Source of the DNA: Flectonema sp. DT1601
Taxonomy: Eukaryota > Euglenozoa > Diplonemea > Diplonemida > Diplonemidae
DNA: 64,000 nucleotides
Assembly: GCA_964019425.1 (NCBI GenBank)
Contig: OZ025787.1
Location: forward strand, 186,001 to 250,000
Direction of reading: 5' to 3'
The notes beneath the pieces are model-generated. The model saw only the letters and a program-made list of their open reading frames with translations, ran no database searches and was not told where the DNA came from. This document shows positions 1 to 11,072 of the stretch, piece by piece. Each line of letters opens with the position of its first letter. Positions within the stretch are counted from its first letter, which is position 1. The translations under genes were made by a program, and so were the position numbers.

Positions 1-13
1 AAAAAAACAACAC

Positions 14-117
14 GGGGACTTTGATAATTTAAAAACAGTAACAACTTTTTAGGGTATTAATACAAAATTAATATCAAGTACTTGACTGAAAAGAATATTT
101 GTAGTTGTTAATAAAAA
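14..117 (+). repeat. Dispersed repeat family R1, copy 1
   Basis: About 100 bp that closely match copies near 5.27 kb and 57.9 kb. The shared core runs GGGG..ACTTTGATAAT, AAAAACAGTAACAACTTT, then ATTAATATCAAGTACTTGA. The 3' portion with AATATTTGTAGTTGT is shared with copy 3. It has no coding capacity and could be a MITE-like non-autonomous element. Confidence 0.65.
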
Positions 118-2808
118 GAAAGGTACGTTTAGAAAAAAGAAAACATAAAAGGGAAATATGTTCCCTCTTATACGTGAGGGTAAATTAATACTGTATTATC
201 AAGCTGAGGGAGGGAAATAAACTGGATCCCGACATGCCCACAAAATAATAATAAATGCCAGAACTGTGAAGACACTTTGCGTTAAACAGAAAAAAGCTTT
301 TCTTGGTACCCGTGTGACTTTACTATTAAGTACCTTTAAATCTCATTCTTAAGAGATTCACTGCACGCCGCATTAAGATAGTCAACGATGCTGCATACCA
401 AAGTGAGAAAATAAAACCAACAAATAAGTGCCGAGAAGTGTAAATAAAGGAACGAGGGTAAAGGGAGATTGACTCATATAGCCAAGCGAGAGTAAGTGGT
501 TGGAGGAGAACGTTAACCTACTCATTGCAGTAACAACGGTTACAGGATACGGTTGCAAACAATACAAAAATATAAAATAGTTAAGAAAACTATCACACAC
601 CGATAACAACTTTCACTACCTAAAAACAGAATAGCAAATTGACAGAAATAGTGTTTTAAATTGAGTTGCTCCTGCACTAGAAAACAGTACAGAAAACAAA
701 TAACCAATTCACTAATTAATATCAGCATGTAGTCAAACAACGAAGACCACTAGTTGCTGCATTCTCAAAGGATTACGAGACGGTTGACAACGCCTCATGT
801 TATCGACAAGGGGAAGAGAAAAAAAATGACAAGTGAAGAAAGCCATAAGACCTTCTTCAAACGAATGCAAAGAACAGAATCAAAAAAAAGAAGATCAATT
901 GTTGTTAAAAATAATAGAAAAGATGACACCATTGAAAAAGTAAATAATTAAAATTTAAAAAAAGGGGAAAAAAGAAAAAGAATTTTTAAATGTGAACTTG
1001 AATCAATCCAATAGTTATTCACAACAGCGTGTTTCGTTTTAGGAAAAAAAAAAAAAAGAAAAAGGAAAGGAGAAGGTAATGTGTTGCTGAGAAGAGATGG
1101 ATGCAACACGTGCTACTGAGATAGAAAGTAGTGCAAACCGTACAGTGCTTGTCACAATCGGGAAAAAACAATTTTTCCCGATAACAAAATTTCATTTCAA
1201 ACTTTTCTCTCCTAATAAGCATCCTCACACCGAAAAAGTTTTCCTTTTTTTTTTGTTTTTCCTTTTTTTTTTTTTGCTGTTGTTCAAAGCAAACCTCATC
1301 AGAAGAAAAGCAATACTAACAGCTCAGAATATGCAATCTCAAGATACTATTAAAAAAAAGAAATAGAAAAGGTCCAGATACTGAGAGAGATGACGCAATT
1401 AAAACACACAAAAGAAAATAAAAACGTAGAAAAAATTAATCAAATCTTTTCTGTTCTTTGTTTGATGCTACTGTCGCAGTACACACAACAAAAATAAAAA
1501 TAATGGCAGTTAACTTAATTTTACTTTTCTTCATTCCGACAATTAGAAAGTAGTGTACATTGTTTTCCTACCATTCGAAGTTTAAAAAAAACGTGACAAT
1601 GACAAGTAGGTAATGCACACAACTACAAGAGGAGATAACAAATAAAAAATAACAAAATCAGAGTGAAGTAGGAAAAAAAAAAGAGAAACCACAATCAATA
1701 TATGTTCACCCCAGAGCAAACTAACTCAGACATTACGAACCGCCAAACCAGTCTGTCTCATGCGTAAAAGAGACAAATAGTACGCGCAATTACGTAATAA
1801 ATTAAATTAAAAAGATAATAAATAAGCAATTACAATACCTCCGACTTAAAATGTGTATGCGTGAAATTGCGGAAAGGGTTATACAGACCTCGTTCTGAAT
1901 CCCAAAAAAAAAAAAGTAAAAATAACGAACTATATGCGAAAAAAGATCATTTTGTATATAAAAAACTCCTTCCAAACTCGAAAAATAGTTTGTATGTAGC
2001 TGACGGTTTCGAAAACCTTTTTATTAAATTCAGATAATGATAACAAAAAGAAGGGAAAATGTGATGTAACATAACGGGAACCACACATAAGGGTGATGAA
2101 CTAGTCAACATAAGAAATTACTTGATATAAGAAAAAGAAACGAGAGAAAAATAAATGACAGAAATTGAAATTAGTTTGTTATGTAGCAGCGCACTCAATC
2201 AAAAGTACAAAAGGGAAAAGTTAACAATCCCTGAGATAGCTTCACACTAATTGTCTCCCCAGTAGTTCTGGGAATTCATTCTAGTTTTTCGATAAGCCAG
2301 ATATACTATTTACTGAAGGCTTATTCAGATTCAAATGAGACAGTCAGTTCTTAACTGCTCCAGAAGATACTTCAATCGTAAATCCCTCAAAGGGGAAATA
2401 ATTTTTAATCCCCACCACCTAACACATTATTAAATTAACAATCCCATAGAATGACTACCCAGTTGCCAACTACATGGGAACTCACAATCTGCCTGTGAGA
2501 TCACCAGAGAAGAGATCGTGCAAGGTAGTATGAACACAGTGAATCAAATCAAAATCGTAAGTCGCGCAACGTTCATGTTGCTTCTTAACATTTGGAACCT
2601 TTGCGTTTGTTTGAGAAGTGTGCGAGGGAAGAGACAAAAACAATAAAAAAATAACCACAACACCAAAAAGAATGAAGAGAGTAAACAACTACCTAGTGAA
2701 GTGAAACTACACAATAACCACCAAAACTTGAACCTGATTGGTGCAGTAACCAAGATTCAATACATACACAAGACAAACAGAGCTAAAAACAACAGGAGAA
2801 CATCCCAA

Positions 2809-2850
2809 GACTAGGCTCTTAATCTGAATAGTTTCTGTCAGTGCAAAAAA
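2809..2850 (+). repeat. Dispersed repeat family R2, partial copy
   Basis: A short stretch reading GGCTCTTAATCTGAATAGTTT followed by a TCAGTGCAAAAA-type end. It matches the 3' part of the R2 units at 26.8, 33.8 and 39.2 kb. Only about 40 bp are recognisable. Confidence 0.45.
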
Positions 2851-4526
2851 AAAAAAAAAAAAAAGAGGCAAAATAACATGCGAAGAGAGAAGATTGGAGC
2901 GACTGAAAGGACAGGAAAAAAAAGAATGGAAACAATACTGAATAAGGTGATACGAATTACTATAATTGACAAGAAGAACAAGGAAAATATGTTAAGTAAT
3001 AATAAAAAGAAAAAATATAATTGAGCCCTCGATCGTGTTCGGTAATTCCTGAGGGGAAGGCTGTTTGATTAGGTTCATACGAATGTAAATCTCTGTATTG
3101 TATCAGAGCTCAATAATAAATTAAAAAAACTCATGACACGGTGACTAAAATGTTAATGCAGGCTAACACTCTGCAATTGACGTACTGCTCTACATTATAA
3201 TAAATGTTTCTAACTTATCTGCATACATGTCTCCTTTTCCGTGTTGTCATTCAGTGCAGTACGGAATCAAGTTATTCAATTACGAATTAATCGTGAGCCC
3301 TGGGAAACCAAAACCAGAGGTATAATGTAATACGGCAGAGTATAGGTTTCGCCTATAGTCTCGTCAAGAAATTAACAATCTTTATAAAATGAAAATGAGT
3401 ATTTCTTAGTAAAATTCTTTATAAAAAAAGTTGTTAGCAACAATTGCTAACCACGCTCACCTTAAATAAATTAAGGTAGTAATGTCCAAAATAAGTTGGA
3501 ATAACATTCCTGAGGGGATGTATGTTCGATTTTGTAAAAATTACAACTGTGTTGTATCATAAAAACATAAAGATAATTTAACATTAGTTTTAAATACAGT
3601 TCCTGAGGGGGTGAGGTATAATGGGGTTAAACAATCACTTGCATAGGGCTTGGCGCTGCTCGTCAGAAATCAGAAAACCCTTTACGAAGACACACAAAAC
3701 GCTTGCTTTTACGCAGTCTGAGACCGACTTAGCCTAAGAGTACGAAGTTGGTTTGGTTTAGTTTCAGCGACGCAATTAGAGGGAGAAAAACACGGGGGGC
3801 AAAACGGAGAACGGAATTGTGAACTATCGGTTCAATTATATTTCCTTCCATACAAAAGTGTGGATGCAAAAAAAAAAAAAATAAAATAAAATAAAATAAA
3901 TACTCATCGCGACTTACCATTCATTCAGAAACTATCCTATGCTACCTGAAGAATACATTAAAGATATCACGTACAGCATATTTATCGAAGTCAGGAAAGC
4001 CAAACAGACTCCCACAGGTGAGAACAGACGTGAATTAACTGGACGCTTGTACGAGGCAGTGTAACAGTTTCTTTAACAGTAGTAACAACAGGGAAAAGTT
4101 CAACAGCTACTATCCATTCAGCATCCCGATTAACTCCTCAGCTGCGAGGCAACAGCAACGTAATTAGACCAAATCTTACTACTACCGATTGCTGTGGCAT
4201 AGCTTCAGCTGACTGGACGTTACTAACAGGGGAGTTATCACAAATAAATAATCAATCAAGAACTATTGGGTTAAAAAAAGCAAAAACTGTAAATGTATTA
4301 AAACGAATACTAAAAAAAACTATATTCTTGTAAAACCTAACAACATCTTATGCTAATGTTCAACTCAAAAGCAATCATCAGGTCACTTGGGGTAAGTTGA
4401 TGCTGTAGCAGTTAGTATCATTAATTTTAGTATAGAAAAGTGAGAATAAAAAGTAGAGATAAGTAAAAAAAAGTATTCATTTCTGCAGTTTCCAACATCT
4501 AGTTAGTTAGCAAAAATACAGAACTG

Positions 4527-4837
4527 ATGACTACGAGGGGTCTGCCCTGGGTAGCCCTGACAGGTGGATTCTCCAACATGTACAACCAGACTGCACGGCA
4601 GAAGGATGCCGTTGAAAAGTATCTCAAGACTGCGACCCTTCCAAAGGCGAGCTACTTCAACAGATCTGGTTTGTTAATTATTATACATGTTTACTCTTCC
4701 GTTCGGACCAATAATAAGCTCAAAGGAACAAAGGGGAGAAAGAAAAAAAAAGGTAGAAATTCCTTCTTTTTTTTTTTTTGTTTTGATTTTTTTAATTTAA
4801 ATAAATTCAATTTATTATAGCGCCTACAAATACATAA
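4527..4837 (+). CDS. Small protein, possible ATP synthase F1 epsilon subunit (two exons)
   Basis: Plus-strand gene, proposed as exons 4527-4668 and 4821-4837 around a GTTTGT...TATAG intron, giving about 52 residues. A pyrimidine-rich acceptor (TTCATTTCTGCAG, ending about 4488) lies just upstream of the ATG. Residues 7-34 follow the pattern of the mitochondrial F1 epsilon (ATP5E-type) subunit: a Trp, then Gly-Phe-Ser, Tyr-Asn-Gln and Ala-Val followed by Tyr-Leu-Lys. That family is 50-75 residues long and sits in the F1 central stalk. This is a recognised pattern, not a verified alignment. The 3' exon is the least certain part: an alternative acceptor would change the last five residues. The gene points towards the minus-strand cluster, so a convergent boundary lies at about 4.85-6.0 kb. 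Confidence 0.42.
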
Positions 4838-6013
4838 CTTACTCAGCAAAAGAAAATAGAACAGAAAAAAATAGGTTAAACTGAAAAAATAACAGAAGAT
4901 AAAGGTTCATTTTTTGAATAGTGGGTAAAAAGGTTAGAACATGTATTACACTCGTACATAACTAAAATAAATGTTAGTATCCAGAAATCGTTGTGGTAGT
5001 GAGGGCCAAGTACTATAAGTTAAGCGCCCCATGCCTTGCAGTCCGCTACAACGAATGTAAATTTCTTTTTTTTTTGTTGTAAGAAAAACTGAGTTAGTTC
5101 GTAGCTCACTACTATCAGAGAACACTTCTGTTATTACAGAAAGCTGATTTCTGTGAGGTTGAAGATCATCTTGAAGCGACATACTAAATTGAGCTAATCT
5201 TTTGATGATTTGTTATAACTTTTGGTACAATCCTGACTTCTGCTTTTTCTTAAAAATATTACCCACCTGGGGGTGAAACTTTGACAATGTAAAAACAGTA
5301 ACAACTTTAGATATTAAAGAAAACAAAATTAATATCAAGTACTTGACTGAAAAATATCAAGTTACCCCCACCTGGGGGGGTAATTTGATACTAATATTAA
5401 ATGAAAAGTGAAACTGGCAAAAACGAATACAGGGTTCGAACAAAACGGGGGAGACAAGTAGACGAGAATTCCAGAATCCCTGTCTGACCAATTCTGACAA
5501 TAGAAAAAAAAAGAAGGAAAAAAAAAATTGCGTGTCCAGTTCGTCGAATTAGACTTGCCAAAATTGAGTTGCCAAGTCCGAAATTCTTAGGAACATTATC
5601 TTCTGATTAATATTTATTTAATCAGAAGTTCAGAAATACGATTACCCTCGAGATAAATTTCGGGTGTTTAAAAGAGAAAAAAGAAGAAAAAAAAAGGGTC
5701 AATCACAGAATTGCGAAGCATATAGATGACTCCAAATAGACCGACCAATAAATTAATCTGCAATGATTCTTTTGATCAGACGCTGGCAGTTATAATCAGG
5801 GATTAATGAATAGGTAACAAGAATAAACAGCCCAGTGTCGTGTGTCCCACTTTGTAATGCGAGTGACGCACGTCACTGAGATGATTTGATTTTTATCATT
5901 ATGACAAAAACGTATTTTGTTACTCAGCTCCTTCACGAGAATGCTCTGATTTCATTGTTCCGCCTGTTTTGTTTTGTAAATAATAAAAAACATAATACTA
6001 GTATTATTATAAA
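4838..6013. other. Convergent intergenic region
   Basis: This spacer lies between the small plus-strand gene and the 3' end of the kinase gene. It holds R1 repeat copy 2 and long A tracts. No convincing gene was seen. An open frame on the minus strand at 4946-5182 lacks supporting signals. Confidence 0.6.
5261..5390 (+). repeat. Dispersed repeat family R1, copy 2, with imperfect terminal inverted repeats
   Basis: The core (AAAAACAGTAACAACTTT ... ATTAATATCAAGTACTTGA) is nearly identical to copy 1. The outer ends are roughly inverted: CACCTGGGGGTGAAACTTTGA on the left, and a right end that reads CAGGTGGGGGTAACTTGATA on the opposite strand. A unit of about 130 bp with inverted ends and no coding potential suggests a MITE-like element. 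Confidence 0.6.
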
Positions 6014-8620
6014 TCAGAAATAGTACACACGTGGACTCATATCCGGTGCCCAACTACTAACTTGTGTTACCGTATCTTCTCTATTCGTTAGAATAGCATG
6101 ATGAAACTTTGGAGGTAAACAAAACACAGAATTATCTTCAGTCTCGTCTCTTTGCTCTCCCAGCATAATTTTTAACATCGGACTGTCCTCAACTCCTTCA
6201 GGATTAGTTGATAACATTATCTCAGCCTTCTTCATTAGAACATTGGCACATGCTTTCTTGGCTTGCATAAGAGAGGCTCTCTTCTCAATGTCGATTTTCA
6301 CAGCTTGTAACTTGCGAACCATCAACGTGTTGCTATCCTTTTCTGAAATACACTTCAGAGGTTTTCCTTTCATCGATTCGCTGTAGCGAGTGCTTCCTTT
6401 ACTTGACCAAGTATTACCAGAGCTAGCAGATAATGTTTCTGCTTGTGGTGATAAGTGAGATGACGCTATTGTAGTATCCGACTTCCTTGGGGTGTTAGGA
6501 ATAGAGCTTCCTGATTCACATTCATAACAATCTCTAATCCATCCATGGCCGAGTAGTTCTTCTGCAGAAGGTCGTAAATCAGAAGTCTTATTCAAACAAA
6601 GTTTTAAAAAGTGACGAACTAGTTTTCCAACATCAGGTAGTCTGATAGGTTTAGTGATGACTTCTTGCATTGTTTGAATTGGTGTTGTATTGTAATGTGT
6701 AAATGGTGGCTGTCCAGTAAGCATTTCTATAACAGTACAACCGAGTGACCAGATATCACATCGCCAATCATGTCCCTGTTCAGTTATAACTTCAGGAGCC
6801 ATCCATACAGGAGTTCCTTGAATCCCTACCTGATCTTTTGGTAATATTTTACTGATGTGAATGGCAGAACCGAAATCAGCTAATTTACAAACGCCGTCAG
6901 TTGAAACTAAAACATTAGCACATTTGATATCTCTGTGAACAACCGACTGACTATGAAGATAAGAGAGCCCGTATAATATCTGTTCTGCGTATGCTGACGA
7001 AACCATATCACCGAGAGCACCAAACTGATTGATGACTTGTAAGAGTGAACCTCCAGGAACGTATTCCATAAATATATTAATTGAGTTTCCAACCCTCTCT
7101 GTGAAGTAGTACGATACGATGTTTGGATGTTCTAAAGTCTTCATCAGCGCTATTTCATTTTGTAAAAGTTTAGTTTTTGCGATGATTGTACGATCCTTGA
7201 CATCAAATTGCAACGACTTCACAGCCATCAGCTGTCCAGTCGCTTCGTTGAGTCCAATGAAAACGGAACCGAAACCACCACGTCCTAATATGTCTCCTTT
7301 GCGCCATTCAATGTTTCGGAATGAGAAAGACTTTCGCCTACCTACTAGTTTGGTTCCTAGAAAAGGAAGTTTTGAAACTGTTACAGGAGCTGGTTCTCGT
7401 TTTTGTTCTTTGTCAAATCGTAGATTCTTCTGCTCTCTCCAGCGTCCTGGATCACTTCTCATACTCTTGCAAGAGCTGGCAGAGTCATTGTCGTTGAATG
7501 AAGTTACAATGGATTCCTTTTTTGAATCCTTTGTTGATTCAGAACCCTGAGACTTCTCAATGTCAGTAGTATTGACACTAAGAATTACAGAATGAACATG
7601 TGAATGAATAGTAGTAGTCTGACTAACTACATCTTCTTGTCTTTTTATTGTAGGCGAATCCCATACTAGTCTTACAGGTGGGGTAGTCCAAGACCGATTA
7701 AGTATCCCACCAGTTGGACTACAATTAAGCTGATTGTGTATTGAAACACGACTATCTCTGTATGTTGTTGTACTTTGAATTAATATGTGAAACATTAACC
7801 CAATTGGTGCTATTGTAACAATCATACATAGTAATTCAACCCAATTAGGGACACTTACTGTTGGTCCTCCAAAACTAAACATCGTGATCGCCATGCTAAC
7901 GATAACACAAAGTGATAATACTTGAGAGAGATACAAGAAACAAATACTATGTTTTCCTGTTGGTTGTTCTAAGTAATTGGTATCGCACTCACGTGCTGAT
8001 GGTGGTATTGTCTCATGGCTTTTCACTGAGCATCCAACAAGACAAACAGGGATGAGCATCGCAATCGCAGGAACATAACAAAAAAATCCAAGATGCTCAT
8101 GATGTGCTATAACATGGCAGTTTATTATAGTCTCAATAGAGGTTAATACAACAGAAGTATTTCCCTCAACACCACTTAAGATGCAAGCTAGAAATATACC
8201 ACAGATCCCAATGTGAACCATCTCTGCTATAAAAAGTAACAATTTACCATCAAGCAACCCATGCATCAATAGGACAGCATCATAAGCAACAACACAGATG
8301 ATGAGTGTAGTTATGTGTTTAACTGATACTTGGTATGCAAGTTCCGATTTGGTTGAATCGCTATGTGCTATTGGGGATTGCAAGTCTGGAACAGTAGCAA
8401 CCGGAGTAGCCAAGCGATCAAATCGTTGTTGCGCGATGGATAAGATCGGCGGAATAGCTATATTAAGGTCATCATTGTCAAAAGATCTGTTTGGTTCACT
8501 CAAAGGACTGATCCACTCATCAGGTGAAAATGCTTTCGGAAAACTTCTCAAACTACTCGGCGTCAGAGTACACGGTGTTGATGCTGGGCTTATCGAAACC
8601 GTCAACTCGGTCTTACGCAT
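6014..8620 (-). CDS. Multi-pass membrane MAP3K-like Ser/Thr protein kinase
   Basis: Single-exon gene of 868 residues. The start at 8620 is the first in-frame ATG after an acceptor (GTTCTTATTCCAG). An earlier ATG between acceptor and start is in another frame. Residues 1-100 are polar. Five or six hydrophobic segments span about 103-283. A linker leads to a kinase domain at about 437-700. All key residues are visible: glycine loop GRGGFGSV (446-453), Lys468 of AVK, Glu489, HRDIKCAN (562-569), DFG (582-584) and GTPVWMAPEV (602-611). The HRDIKCANVL and GTPxWMAPEV signatures are those of the STE11/MEKK group, which starts MAP kinase cascades. MAP3Ks are usually soluble, so the membrane module suggests a receptor-like or organelle-bound regulator; its ligand is unknown. 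The C-terminal 150 residues are low in complexity. Confidence 0.85.
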   Translation of the reverse strand: MRKTELTVSISPASTPCTLTPSSLRSFPKAFSPDEWISPLSEPNRSFDNDDLNIAIPPILSIAQQRFDRLATPVATVPDLQSPIAHSDSTKSELAYQVSVKHITTLIICVVAYDAVLLMHGLLDGKLLLFIAEMVHIGICGIFLACILSGVEGNTSVVLTSIETIINCHVIAHHEHLGFFCYVPAIAMLIPVCLVGCSVKSHETIPPSARECDTNYLEQPTGKHSICFLYLSQVLSLCVIVSMAITMFSFGGPTVSVPNWVELLCMIVTIAPIGLMFHILIQSTTTYRDSRVSIHNQLNCSPTGGILNRSWTTPPVRLVWDSPTIKRQEDVVSQTTTIHSHVHSVILSVNTTDIEKSQGSESTKDSKKESIVTSFNDNDSASSCKSMRSDPGRWREQKNLRFDKEQKREPAPVTVSKLPFLGTKLVGRRKSFSFRNIEWRKGDILGRGGFGSVFIGLNEATGQLMAVKSLQFDVKDRTIIAKTKLLQNEIALMKTLEHPNIVSYYFTERVGNSINIFMEYVPGGSLLQVINQFGALGDMVSSAYAEQILYGLSYLHSQSVVHRDIKCANVLVSTDGVCKLADFGSAIHISKILPKDQVGIQGTPVWMAPEVITEQGHDWRCDIWSLGCTVIEMLTGQPPFTHYNTTPIQTMQEVITKPIRLPDVGKLVRHFLKLCLNKTSDLRPSAEELLGHGWIRDCYECESGSSIPNTPRKSDTTIASSHLSPQAETLSASSGNTWSSKGSTRYSESMKGKPLKCISEKDSNTLMVRKLQAVKIDIEKRASLMQAKKACANVLMKKAEIMLSTNPEGVEDSPMLKIMLGEQRDETEDNSVFCLPPKFHHAILTNREDTVTQVSSWAPDMSPRVYYF

Positions 8621-9188
8621 TCTAACCCTGCCCGGTATGTCATTTACTCTTTTAATTGCGACGGGTTGCCTGACTCTCCCTGCCCGTCTGTCTGGAATAA
8701 GAACAAAATAATACATCACAAACACAACAGCTTCAACATTAAGAAAACATATCCCAACGTTATAGAGCAGTACCAAAATAATATCGAAAGGGATTATTTT
8801 TGTTCCTATTTTCTCTCCTCTTTTTTTTTTTTCTTTTTCCATCTTGATAAAGGAAAATATCATGAAACATATTTCTCCCATAACGTGTTTTTAACTTCAA
8901 AAAATCTGGAACAAATAAACCGTTTTTTTGACCGGACTGTACCTACAAAAATGAGGTCCCTGTCAAAGATTAGCATACAGAGAAGTCAGAGATATGTAAA
9001 GCCTCAGTAGATTGTCCGCAGTAAGAAAGAGCGCTGACACTACTGGAGGCGCAGCTCTATTCTGAAGCAATACAAAACCTCCTACAAAATGTAAGGCGAC
9101 GATGCCTGTACTCTCCAATGTCTTGCGTGTACACTTCTTTAAGTATTAACTAACCATCCGACTAATGAATTACTTCTTTGGGGATTCA
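8621..9188. other. Intergenic spacer
   Basis: Holds the 5' leader of the kinase gene (acceptor near 8.69 kb) and the presumed 3' untranslated region of the next gene. A short stretch near 8.97 kb resembles pieces of U6 snRNA but in the wrong order. No gene was seen. Confidence 0.5.
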
Positions 9189-9694
9189 TCAGTGGTCGTA
9201 GCAGACTAGTTTTTGTTTTATGAATTCAGATTTCAATGCACTTGGTGGAATTAAGGAACTGCTGCATACCTTTTTAGCTTTCTTCAGCTTTTTCACTTTC
9301 TTCTCTGGTCTTCGTAGGGTGTCGATGTTCTTGTTAAGACACTCTGCGAGTTTTGACTGTTTGGTGTTGGTTGTGGTTGCCAAACAGATTTTCAATATTA
9401 ACAGGCCGGGTAATAACATAAATAAAATCACACCTGAAATCTGACTACTTCACCAGCACTGAGAACAATTGAAATAGTTTTCTTCTTACGGGTTGCGCGT
9501 ACTACTGCCAGTGGTCCACTCTTTCCTTTCTTCGATGAGATAATCTTGTCAGCCCATTTCTTCTTCATCCTACCAAATGATATTGATACTGGTCCATTGC
9601 CGTCAGTCTTGCTTCCCGTGAACATCTTCTGTAATTTGCTTAAGAATTGCGGCTCTTCCAGATGCTCCCTCCGATCTGGTCCATTGCTAGACAT
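9189..9694 (-). CDS. Small lysine-rich hypothetical protein (two exons)
   Basis: Exons 9694-9434 and 9356-9189 flank a 77-base intron with donor GTGTGA and an A/C-rich 3' end (CACCAAACAG). The phase is 0 and the product has 142 residues. The start is the ATG that follows an acceptor (ACTTTACCGCAG) by 11 bases. The protein is highly basic, with KKKWADKII near residue 48 and a lysine-rich run KKVKKLKKAKK near 107-117. No domain was recognised. It lies directly downstream of two other small basic proteins on the same strand. KWTD- and KWTRG-type tryptophan motifs in those neighbours loosely echo KKWAD here, so all three may belong to one fast-evolving group, but this protein was not shown to be homologous. 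Confidence 0.72.
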
Positions 9695-9988
9695 TTTATT
9701 GAGTTCTGCGGTAAAGTTGCTTTCATAAAAAAAGAAAACCACTAGAGTATAAAAAAGTAAGCTAGTCACGAAAGCAATACGCAAAATGCGGAAGCGGGTT
9801 GTTATGTCCCGAAGGGTTAGAAGAGGGACTGTAAATATGCAAAGAGAGAGAGAGAGAGAGTAGCGAAGGAATTCGCTCTTTGTAAAGACAAAGTCAACAA
9901 GTCTTCACAGTAGATCTACTAAGATAGGTAAGTGGATTTTTTGAAAATAAATTGAGAAAAATAATGAAAAGGCGAAGGGTTTACCAAA
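9695..9988. other. Short spacer with GA microsatellite
   Basis: Contains a GA dinucleotide tract (about 9842-9860) and the leader of the downstream small-protein gene. No coding evidence was seen. Confidence 0.5.
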
Positions 9989-10366
9989 TCAATAACAGTA
10001 ATCAACACCGTGGATGTTTCTCATCTCTAAGAGAGCTCTTCTTTGACTGAGGAGGGACTGTTGCTGTGTTGGGTTAGAGTTATACGATGATGCTTTTCCA
10101 CAAGTAGGTTTCATCTTACCGCTGTTACTAGCGTTTACGTTTGAATGCCAGGCGTTATTTCTGATGAATTTATATTTATAATATTGTGAAGGCATTTTAT
10201 CAATAGGACCCAAGTCATTTTCACCCGTCGTCTTGTCAGTCCATTTGCTGCTGCGGGTCTTTCTCTTTTCCAGACCATCAGTTCGAATCCATTTTGCATT
10301 TTTTTTATGGATTCTGGTTGCTCTTACCCAATTCTTCTTTTCTTCGTTATCAATGAAGGAACTCAT
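9989..10366 (-). CDS. Small basic hypothetical protein, tandem paralog 1
   Basis: Single exon of 125 residues. The start at 10366 is the first ATG after a strong acceptor (TTTTCTTTTTCAG). Upstream in-frame codons lie inside the pyrimidine tract and were excluded. The protein shares a scattered pattern with the next upstream gene (10737-11072): a KWTD/KWTRG-type tryptophan motif, K-M-P-x-x-Y, N-S-G-K and L-S-Q/S-Q-R-A near the C-terminus. It has no signal peptide or membrane segment. The composition, basic with many Asn, Ser and Lys, would suit a microtubule- or nucleic-acid-binding protein, but nothing identifies the function. Confidence 0.75.
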   Translation of the reverse strand: MSSFIDNEEKKNWVRATRIHKKNAKWIRTDGLEKRKTRSSKWTDKTTGENDLGPIDKMPSQYYKYKFIRNNAWHSNVNASNSGKMKPTCGKASSYNSNPTQQQSLLSQRRALLEMRNIHGVDYCY

Positions 10367-10736
10367 ATTTGCACTTGAGATGAGCTTGACTGAAAAAGAA
10401 AAAAAAAACATTATATGAAACTAACACAGCGTCGCTCAAAAGTTCGATAACCCTAACTTGGAGTGGATAGGAGATCCAAAAATAGAGCAAACAAACATTA
10501 CTGAAAAACATATAATGTTTTATGTAGTGGGAGGAAGACAAGAAAAACGTCAATCGTGTGGCGATTTGAGCAGGATAGGTTTGACTCTACCACCACCTTT
10601 GACATTATGAAATAGTGTTTGCTAAATGTATATTATAAGAATCTACTTTAAGGAATAGTATATTGTTATCATACGATGAGTTTATAAATAATATTTAATT
10701 CTTTGAATTCAAACGAGCGACTCAGTAGAACTATCT

Positions 10737-11072
10737 CTACTCCAACTCAGCGTATTTCACTTCTTGAGCAGCTCGTTGTGACGAGAGTACAGTTGCGACG
10801 TGTGACGAAAGCCCCAAATTCCTCTCACTAACTCTCCCAACAAGTTTAGTCTTTCCACTATTTCCTGTTCCATGACACTTGTATGGAGAATCATAAACTC
10901 TGTTGTACTTTGCAGGCATCTTATTCACTTCTGTCTCAGATGCTACAGTAGACATTCTCTCTCTCCTCTTCTTCATATTGTGCCAGTTACCTCTGGTCCA
11001 CTTTGCTTCTTTATTACATTCTCTTTGAGCCTTCACTCGATCCTTTTCGAGTTGTTGTAATTCAAATGACAT
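10737..11072 (-). CDS. Small basic hypothetical protein, tandem paralog 2
   Basis: Single exon of 111 residues. The start at 11072 follows an acceptor (TATTCTTCTCAAAAG) by about 20 bases. It contains KWTRGNW (25-31), NKMPAKYNRVY (50-60), GNSGKTK (70-76) and LSSQRAA (96-102). These line up in order with KWTD, DKMPSQYYKY, NSGKMK and LSQRRA in the gene at 9989-10366. This points to an old tandem duplication that kept the motifs but little else. No known domain was recognised. Confidence 0.75.
   Translation of the reverse strand: MSFELQQLEKDRVKAQRECNKEAKWTRGNWHNMKKRRERMSTVASETEVNKMPAKYNRVYDSPYKCHGTGNSGKTKLVGRVSERNLGLSSHVATVLSSQRAAQEVKYAELE

Larger units (their letters stand above)
1..4488. other. 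AT-rich non-coding stretch, no confident gene
   Basis: The region is very AT-rich, with many A and T homopolymers and only short open frames that lack a convincing start context or splice signals. It holds one copy of a dispersed repeat at the extreme left, a partial copy of a second family near 2.81 kb, three dispersed TTCCTGAGGGG-type motifs (near 3.04, 3.51 and 3.60 kb) and an AAAAT microsatellite near 3.87-3.90 kb. Short frames near 0.75, 1.1 and 2.5 kb were examined and could not be assigned. Confidence 0.6.

Noticed and set aside
1019-1366. Opposing open frames on both strands
   Set aside because: Both are extended by homopolymers and lack pyrimidine acceptor sites or recognisable protein features.
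2482-2753. Minus-strand and plus-strand frames near 2.5 kb
   Set aside because: Each has a partly protein-like stretch, but the strand cannot be decided, and no family or splice context supports either.
8940-9000. Resemblance to U6 snRNA (GATTAGCAT and ATACAGAGAAG pieces on the plus strand)
   Set aside because: The two pieces are in the reverse order from U6 and the downstream stem regions are absent, so it is most likely chance.
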